Part shown: positions 58,499 through 64,000 of the stretch, in pieces
How positions within the stretch are numbered: position 1 is the first letter of the stretch
Layout of the letters: every line of letters starts with the position of its first letter
Assembly (NCBI RefSeq): GCF_050916235.1
Contig: NZ_CP104854.1
Location: 2,046,001-2,110,000, forward strand
Direction: 5' to 3'
DNA: 64,000 nucleotides
Source: Maridesulfovibrio sp050916235
GTDB lineage: Bacteria; Desulfobacterota; Desulfovibrionia; Desulfovibrionales; Desulfovibrionaceae
Translations under genes and position numbers: made by a program
The notes under the pieces: generated by a model
Seen by the model: only the letters and a program-made list of their open reading frames with translations
What the model was told of the DNA's origin: nothing
Databases searched by the model: none

Positions 58499-59080
58499 TT
58501 ATTTGTTTTCATTGATTGTGTTTATGGCTGCAGGCAGGAATATGCTGAACGTGTCATGCAGTCCGGCCATAAGCTTTCCTGCGTTGTCCCCTGTATTGGA
58601 CATGTTTTTTTCCTGTTTTGCGGAATAATTTTTGGCAAACAGAAGTTTATTGTCCTTGCTGACCATCCCGTCATACTGAACCTTGAATCTCATTTCCAGC
58701 TGTCCGGGGCGGTAGATGTATACTTTGTTTGCTATGCCGGTGATGATGAACATGTCTCCGGCATCATCCATGGTCTCAAAATACTCAACATCGTAGCCCT
58801 GAGCTTTGAGCTGGCTGAAAACAGACTGGCCCATCCACGTCCCGATATCCACCGATGGAACAAAGCGGAAGACGGAACTCTGTCCGACATCGGTAATGGG
58901 CTCGGATTCAGTGAATTTAACCACTGCAATCTTTGTCCGGCAGTCCGGGAGATCGATTTTGATCGGGGTGTAGCTGAGGTCAAGAGCTGTGTCCCGCAGT
59001 GTTGTCTCTTCGGCCATTGCTGTAAAGGGTACCATGATCGCGCAAAGCATCAGGATTGCAAACAGAACAGTCTTTTTCAT
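58499..59080 (-). CDS. Secreted uncharacterised protein
   Basis: 193 residues with a clear signal peptide (cleavage after FTAMA, near 23). The mature protein alternates beta strands and helices (TKIAVVKFTESEPITD, QSVFSQLKAQGYDVEYF), a pattern like periplasmic accessory lipoproteins of the YajG or ABC-auxiliary type, but no lipobox Cys exists. GGGAG precedes the ATG. It stands alone between the KASIII gene and the glycan group; function unknown. Confidence 0.7.
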   Translation of the reverse strand: MKKTVLFAILMLCAIMVPFTAMAEETTLRDTALDLSYTPIKIDLPDCRTKIAVVKFTESEPITDVGQSSVFRFVPSVDIGTWMGQSVFSQLKAQGYDVEYFETMDDAGDMFIITGIANKVYIYRPGQLEMRFKVQYDGMVSKDNKLLFAKNYSAKQEKNMSNTGDNAGKLMAGLHDTFSIFLPAAINTINENK

Positions 59081-59300
59081 GAAGTTCTCCCGGTTATGGT
59101 ATTACTAACTGGTATACAATGCTTTTCAAGATAGTTTATTAGCACTCTTATTGTCAAAGTTATTTGGAAAGGCTTTGGTCGGTAAGGATCATGAGCGAAC
59201 AGGGGGACTGCTTCTTGACCGCAGGCATGGGGTAGTTTACTTGCTGTATCATCTTTGGCCCGTTGCATACCCAATTTCTTCTTATCAGGATTAAAAATAC

Positions 59301-60824
59301 ATGGTGAACCGTTCTCCGAACAGTGAAGTTTTTTCCGGCAGGCAATCTGATCTGATTCCTGTGATCTGCCTTGTTCTGTTTGCCGTTCTGGTGCGGGTCG
59401 TCACCTTGGAATATATTGAAATTGGCGGAGACTCCCTTTGCGTGTGGGAGAATGTGGTCAATCTGGTTAACTACGGACATTATTTCGAGTGGAACCATCA
59501 TACCATGCGCTGGGCGATAAACATGCCCCTGTCGCTGGTTCTTGAGCTGTTCGGCACCTCATCACTTAATTACTACATTCTGCCTGTTTTGTTTTCAGCG
59601 TTGTCGGCTATGCTGGCTTACTTTGCAGGCAAGGAACTGGGCAGCCGCGGGTTTGCGGTCTGCACATCCGTGCTGGTGGTCCTTTATCCGAAAATGACGA
59701 CCATGGGCAGCCAGCTCTGGCCGGGCCTGTACGAGATGACCTATCTCCTTGGCTGCGTGCTCTGTCTGCTCGTCTGGCGCAGAAAGGGCGGCTGGTGGCT
59801 GCTTGCGCTCGGCGGGATACTCGCTGCATGTGCCTGGGCCTCACGGCTGACTGCAATTTATTACAGTCCCGGTATTCTGGCCCTGCTTGTGTTCGACAGG
59901 AGGCAGGTTCGTCCGGTTCTGATATTTTCCGTTTTTTTTGCCGTTGTCATCGGTATTGAATGGCTGTACTTCTGGCATGATACCGGTAACGCATTGGGCA
60001 GAGTGGGTATAATCACCGGTTCGCACGTTGCTCAGGATGAACTGCTGGTCAGCCCGGTCCAGTATTTCCTAAATTTTACAAAGCTGATCAAGTTCAGAGG
60101 GTTGCTTCCGGTGGTTCTTGCCGCTCTGGGAATTTCTGTCTGGCTGTTGAGAAGAGGCAGCGGGAACGAAAAGTGTCTCGCCATACTCTTCCTGGGCGGA
60201 CTCTTTTTCAATATCTATATGGTATCGAGCCTGTCCCCTTTGAAGCTTGCTGCGCCGGTTGGGAGCAGGTATCTGACCGCAGCGGTTCCCTATATGGTCA
60301 TGATTATGCTGTTGGGTCTGGAACGCTGGAGGGCCGAATCCCCCAGGGCGGCCGATGCTGTCAGATGGGCACTTATTATCGCCTTTGCGGCGTTCAGCCT
60401 CAAGGAAATTCCGACGCAGAATACCCTGCTTCGGCTCCGGAATGACTTGAACAACGCCCGAATTGTGAGTGAAGAGCATCTTCCGGTACTTATGCGTTTT
60501 AACGCCTGGACTCCCAACGTTGCTGAGAAGGTGGTGTTTGACCTGCTTGGTATGGAAAAAAAGGGGCGCCTCAAGATCAATGAGGATGAGAAGATGCTCA
60601 AGAACGGGCGCAGAATGCAGATAATGCTTTTCGGCAAACCGACCGACAAGGATTTCAAGCCCGAGTCCATCAACGGATATTATTATATTTTTATGGGAGA
60701 TCGCAGCTCCCTTACAGGAGCATCCCGAGTGGCTGTTTCCGATTTCAGCCGCAAGGATCATGAGCTGATCATTGTTCCGGCAGATTCCCTTTCCCGTGAG
60801 ATCATCAGAGGTGAAAATAAATGA
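59301..60824 (+). CDS. GT-C-type membrane glycosyltransferase
   Basis: 507 residues, about ten to eleven membrane helices in the first 370 residues and a soluble C-terminal part. The region GGDSLCVWENVVNLV near the first loop, with an acidic residue pair, is like the catalytic loop of PMT/ArnT-type (GT-C) enzymes using polyprenyl-phosphate sugars. The acceptor is unknown. AGGA lies about 10 nt before the ATG. The end overlaps the GT2 gene by 4 bp (ATGA), so both are made together. Confidence 0.75.
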   Translation: MVNRSPNSEVFSGRQSDLIPVICLVLFAVLVRVVTLEYIEIGGDSLCVWENVVNLVNYGHYFEWNHHTMRWAINMPLSLVLELFGTSSLNYYILPVLFSALSAMLAYFAGKELGSRGFAVCTSVLVVLYPKMTTMGSQLWPGLYEMTYLLGCVLCLLVWRRKGGWWLLALGGILAACAWASRLTAIYYSPGILALLVFDRRQVRPVLIFSVFFAVVIGIEWLYFWHDTGNALGRVGIITGSHVAQDELLVSPVQYFLNFTKLIKFRGLLPVVLAALGISVWLLRRGSGNEKCLAILFLGGLFFNIYMVSSLSPLKLAAPVGSRYLTAAVPYMVMIMLLGLERWRAESPRAADAVRWALIIAFAAFSLKEIPTQNTLLRLRNDLNNARIVSEEHLPVLMRFNAWTPNVAEKVVFDLLGMEKKGRLKINEDEKMLKNGRRMQIMLFGKPTDKDFKPESINGYYYIFMGDRSSLTGASRVAVSDFSRKDHELIIVPADSLSREIIRGENK

Positions 60825-61774
60825 AAATAGCGGTCCTGATTCCCTGCCTTAACGAAGAAGAGGCCATCCCCAAAGTTGTTAGCGATTTTGCCGCCCAGTT
60901 GCCGGGAGCTGACATTTACGTCTACGACAACGGATCGACGGACCGGACCATTGAAGTTGCCCGCGCAGCCGGGGCCTTCGTTTCATCGGAGCCCAGACGC
61001 GGAAAGGGTAACGTTGTGCGCCGGATGTTTGCTGATGTCGAGGCCGACATCTACGTCCTTGTTGATGGGGATGATACCTATGATGCTTCAGCGGCACCAG
61101 CCATGATCGGAAAGCTGCGGGATGAAAATCTCGATATGGTGGTTGGTATCAGGGACCATGAGAACGATGACCGGGCCTACCGGGCAGGTCATCAGGCCGG
61201 GAATGCCGTGTTCAATAAATTTCTCGGAGTGGTTTTTGAGAAGACCTTTACTGACATCTTTTCCGGTTACCGGACTTTTTCCCGGCGTTTTGTAAAGACT
61301 TTTCCCTGTCTCAGTCGCGGGTTTGAGATAGAGATGGAGATGAGCATCCATTCCATCAGTGCGCGTCTGCCGGTTGCTGAAATGGTCACGACCTACAGCA
61401 AGAGACCCGAGGGCAGCCACAGCAAGCTCAATACCTATCGTGACGGCATGCGCATCCTGCTGACCATGATTCATCTCTTCAGGCATATTTCTCCATTCAA
61501 ATTCTATAGCGGTATAGCGGCTGTACTCGCTTTTCTTTCCCTGTCTCTGGGATTGCCCGTTGTGGTGGAGTGGCTGCAGACCGGGCTTGTTCCCAAGCTG
61601 CCCACAGCTCTGCTGGCTGCCTCCGTTGGCATCATTTCATGCATTTCCTTTGCCATCGGTATCATTCTGAACAGCGTCAGCCGGGGGCATATGGAGATGC
61701 GCAGACTTGAGTACCTTCATTTTTCCTCTCCGGGAGTGTGCAGTTCTCAGTGCAGGGAAGGCAAGCAATCCTGA
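60821..61774 (+). CDS. GT2 glycosyltransferase (DPMS-like)
   Basis: 317 residues. The GT-A domain has LIPCLNEEEAIP, YDNGSTDRT, and the metal motif VDGDDT (81-86). Two C-terminal membrane helices (about 228-285) anchor it. It resembles dolichol-phosphate mannose synthase-type enzymes that make a polyprenyl-phosphate sugar, here likely the donor for the adjacent GT-C enzyme. It overlaps the GT-C gene by 4 bp and gtrA-like by 1 bp. Confidence 0.88.
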   Translation: MKIAVLIPCLNEEEAIPKVVSDFAAQLPGADIYVYDNGSTDRTIEVARAAGAFVSSEPRRGKGNVVRRMFADVEADIYVLVDGDDTYDASAAPAMIGKLRDENLDMVVGIRDHENDDRAYRAGHQAGNAVFNKFLGVVFEKTFTDIFSGYRTFSRRFVKTFPCLSRGFEIEMEMSIHSISARLPVAEMVTTYSKRPEGSHSKLNTYRDGMRILLTMIHLFRHISPFKFYSGIAAVLAFLSLSLGLPVVVEWLQTGLVPKLPTALLAASVGIISCISFAIGIILNSVSRGHMEMRRLEYLHFSSPGVCSSQCREGKQS

Positions 61775-62157
61775 TGAACGGGTTGCTTAACAACCGGTTC
61801 CTGCGCTTCTGTTGCATCGGGGGACTTGGATTTGTCATTGATTCAGGGATTACTTACGGGCTGGTTCTGCTCGGTATGGATTCCCTTGCTGCCCGCATTC
61901 CGGCCATTCTTATCGCCCTGACGGTCTGCTATCGTTTTCATCACGGGTTCACCTTCAGAAAGGAGGGGCGGGCTCCGTGGAGCGGCTGGTACAGGTTCGC
62001 CATATCAAATGCAGTGGGGAGCCTGATCAACTACGGTGCCTACGCTGCAGTGCTTCTGGTTTGGCCCGCAGTTCCGCTTATTCTTCCGCTTATTGCCGGT
62101 TCAGCTTCAGCAATGGTGGCAAATTATATTATGTCGGCATGTTATGTATTTCGATGA
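61774..62157 (+). CDS. GtrA-family flippase-like membrane protein
   Basis: 127 residues with four membrane helices (for example FCCIGGLGFVIDSGITYGLV and the C-terminal ASAMVANYIMSACYVFR). GtrA proteins are thought to flip polyprenyl-phosphate-linked sugars across the inner membrane, which fits its place after a DPMS-like GT2 and a GT-C enzyme. ATG 61774 overlaps the TGA of the GT2 gene by one base; longer frames upstream run into that gene. Confidence 0.85.
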   Translation: MNGLLNNRFLRFCCIGGLGFVIDSGITYGLVLLGMDSLAARIPAILIALTVCYRFHHGFTFRKEGRAPWSGWYRFAISNAVGSLINYGAYAAVLLVWPAVPLILPLIAGSASAMVANYIMSACYVFR

Positions 62158-62300
62158 GGTTCTGAGACAGGTCGAATCTTTTTACTGATGAAGTCGTTTC
62201 TGGACTTTAAGGCCCGGGTATGCTTATTTGCCCGACTTCAGGGCCACACCTGTTTCAGGTCCTGCAGATCCTGAGAAGTAAAAGCGAGCATTAAGATATA

Positions 62301-63365
62301 GTGAAGGATATAACCTCGATCAACCCGAAACGGATTCTGGTCTGCCAGCTCAGGCAGATCGGGGACGTTGTTCTTTCCACTCCCTCGGTAGCTCTGCTGC
62401 ACAGGAAGTATCCCGAAGCAGAAATTCACGTGCTTACCGAGGACAAGTGTGCTCAGGTCTTTGATAATAACCCGGCTATCAGCCATGTCTGGCGTATCGT
62501 CAAGAAGGAACTGCGCAATCCTTTAAAGGCCCTGTCGTTTTATCGCAGTGTCGGAAGGGCCGGGTACGATCTCGTGGTTGATTTTCAGCAGTTGCCACGC
62601 TGCCGCTGGGTCATGATGTTCTGCAATGCCCCGGTGAGGCTTACCTACAATCCGCCGTGGTACAACCGGCTGCTTTATACCAATTGGCCGGAATTTATTC
62701 CCGGTGGGTACGCGGCCAAGTATAAGGCCGGGGTTCTGAAGCCGCTCGGTATCGAATGGGACGGAGAGCGTCCGGAAATTTTCGTCAGCGAACAGGAACG
62801 GAAACAGGCCGGAGCCTGCCTGAAGTCTCTGGGCGTTGGCCCCGTAGATCCGCTGATTACGGTTGATCCTTCGCACAGGAGGCATACCCGCCGCTGGCCG
62901 GCCGCCCATATGGGCAGGCTGCTCCGCCTTGTATCTGAGCAGAGGCCGGAGTTCCGTTTTTTTCTTATCTACGGCCCGGGAGAGAAGGATGTTGCTGTCG
63001 AGGTTAAAGATATTTCGGGGCTGGGCGATAAATGTGTGATGCTTGATAAGCCTGGGTCCCTGCGGCTTATGGCTGCGCTTATAGAAAGAGCCGAGCTGCA
63101 CATCGGGCATTGTTCCGCTCCCAGGCATTTTGCCGTGGGCGTGGGCACACCGACCGTGACCATACCGGGATCTTCCAGCAGTGCCTGGACCTTCCCGTCT
63201 CCGGAGCACGTAGAGGTGGTTCCTGATCTTGATTGCCAGCCCTGCGGTAGTGAGAGCTGTACCCGAGGTGATCTTGCCTGTCTGGTACAGCTGATGCCTG
63301 AAGATGTTTTGAAGCGGGTTTTGGAGAAAATTCAGGACAGCCCTTCTGTTAAGGCTGCTCTGTGA
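62301..63365 (+). CDS. GT9 (heptosyltransferase-like) glycosyltransferase
   Basis: 354 residues of two Rossmann domains (GT-B). VCQLRQIGDVVLSTPSVALL at the N-terminus and GHCSAPRHFAVGVGTPTVT at the donor site match GT9 enzymes, which transfer heptose or other sugars to LPS core. The final part has a Cys-rich CQPCGSESCTRGDLAC, common in this family. The start is GTG 62301; the ribosome site is weak. The sugar is not determinable. Confidence 0.9.
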   Translation: MKDITSINPKRILVCQLRQIGDVVLSTPSVALLHRKYPEAEIHVLTEDKCAQVFDNNPAISHVWRIVKKELRNPLKALSFYRSVGRAGYDLVVDFQQLPRCRWVMMFCNAPVRLTYNPPWYNRLLYTNWPEFIPGGYAAKYKAGVLKPLGIEWDGERPEIFVSEQERKQAGACLKSLGVGPVDPLITVDPSHRRHTRRWPAAHMGRLLRLVSEQRPEFRFFLIYGPGEKDVAVEVKDISGLGDKCVMLDKPGSLRLMAALIERAELHIGHCSAPRHFAVGVGTPTVTIPGSSSSAWTFPSPEHVEVVPDLDCQPCGSESCTRGDLACLVQLMPEDVLKRVLEKIQDSPSVKAAL

Positions 63366-63459
63366 ATATAAGTAGTCAACCAAGCTGCCCTGCTTTCAGG
63401 TAGCTGTCGCAGCTGGTTGTTTTTGCTGAATCAAACAGTAAAAAGAAGGTAAATATAAT

Positions 63460-64000
63460 ATGAAAACGTTAAGAGTTGGTGTTGTCGGCCTCGGTTGGAT
63501 GGGCCGTGTACATCTCAGAAATTATTATGAGATGCCCTTTGTTGAAGTTGTCGGGGTTGTTGATGTCAATCAGGAAGCCCTTGACGAAGTAAAGAAGCAG
63601 TACGACGTGATGGGTTTTCAAACTGTTGAAGAGCTCATGGAACATGACCTTGACGCTGTCAGCATTTGTGTACCTACGACACTTCATCACAGTTTCGGTA
63701 AAAAGGTTATCGAAAATAACATTGCTTTGATTATCGAAAAGCCTTTGGCTGCAACCGTTGCTGAAGGTGAGGAGCTCGTCAATCTGGCAGCCAAAAACGG
63801 TGTGCCTCTTATGGTTGGCCATGTTGAACGCTTCAACCCTGCAGTTCAGCGTGTTAAATCACTCATGGGTGACGGCGTTGAACCCATTTCAATCCAGATT
63901 GAACGTGTTGGTCCCTATCCGCCGCGTATTCAGGATGTAGGTGTCATCAAGGACCTCGCTTCTCATGATATCGACCTTCTTCGTTACCTCTCCGGTTCAA
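63460..64000 (+). CDS. Gfo/Idh/MocA oxidoreductase, truncated by window end
   Basis: The first 180 codons of a NAD-dependent sugar oxidoreductase. VGVVGLGWMGRVH is the dinucleotide-binding fold, IEKPLA is the catalytic EKP motif, and GHVERFNPAVQRV resembles UDP-GlcNAc 3-dehydrogenase enzymes, so a nucleotide sugar substrate is probable but unproved. AAGAAGG lies about 10 nt before the ATG. It follows the GT9 gene by 94 bp in the glycan group. Confidence 0.9.
   Translation, partial: MKTLRVGVVGLGWMGRVHLRNYYEMPFVEVVGVVDVNQEALDEVKKQYDVMGFQTVEELMEHDLDAVSICVPTTLHHSFGKKVIENNIALIIEKPLAATVAEGEELVNLAAKNGVPLMVGHVERFNPAVQRVKSLMGDGVEPISIQIERVGPYPPRIQDVGVIKDLASHDIDLLRYLSGS

Overview
The window looks like a chromosomal segment of a Gram-negative sulfate-reducing deltaproteobacterium of the Desulfovibrio/Maridesulfovibrio type. 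This rests on remembered gene content and style, not on a search: isolated F-type ATPase Fo genes beside a Rex redox repressor, NtrY/NtrX-type regulators, a short MetH, a short ArgA-like acetyltransferase with a cysteine tail, and palindromes with a CTTTTGCAAAAG core. LolB-like lipoproteins, HflKC, GT9 and GtrA genes imply an outer membrane. I see no rRNA, CRISPR array, transposase, integrase or phage genes. One tRNA (Tyr) is present. Most genes are ordinary chromosomal housekeeping.

Layout. 1-5.9 kb: the 5' part of a secreted subtilase, a LysR regulator divergent from mtnN (pfs) and luxS, then cobS, a SAM hydrolase and a YitT-type membrane protein on the other strand. Much of this concerns SAM, SAH and cobalamin turnover. 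6-17.4 kb: argS, a SPOR protein, hflC/hflK, a phosphohexomutase, an unknown membrane protein, rnhA, a LysM lipoprotein, an unknown protein and a Lon-like protease. 17.4-21.6 kb: two small ATPase-associated membrane genes, atpB and atpE, then rex and an EamA transporter; Rex-like operators are visible upstream of both the atp genes and rex. 21.8-27.5 kb: a signalling operon on the minus strand (DUF4390, NtrY-like kinase, HD-GYP response regulator, NtrX-like activator). 27.7-34.5 kb: a giant AsmA/DUF748 protein, a tiny lipoprotein, a small unknown protein, and an unusual TPR/metallo-beta-lactamase fusion bracketed by almost identical terminators. 34.6-42.1 kb: tkt, rpiB, tRNA-Tyr, and an overlapping minus-strand operon rpoH - HD protein - TPR lipoprotein - LolB-like lipoprotein.

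42.5-54.8 kb: metH (without reactivation domain), a TlpA-like thioredoxin, ArgA-like GNAT, hpt, a zinc-ribbon protein with a repeated acidic motif, radA, wecB, and a complete potABCD polyamine transporter with overlapping genes. 54.9-64 kb: an MscS-family channel with APS kinase, a lone KASIII enzyme, a secreted unknown protein, and a glycan assembly group (GT-C membrane transferase, GT2, GtrA, GT9, and a truncated Gfo/Idh oxidoreductase).

How the genes connect: mtnN and luxS turn SAH into homocysteine, metH (35 kb away) remethylates homocysteine with a cobalamin cofactor, and cobS performs a late step in making that cofactor. Rex would tie Fo synthesis to the NADH/NAD ratio. No clearly new multi-gene system is evident. 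The strongest candidates for undescribed biology are the TPR-metallohydrolase with its duplicated terminator, the [DE]D[DE][LI]FG repeats in the zinc-ribbon protein, and the paired Rex-like sites around the Fo operon.
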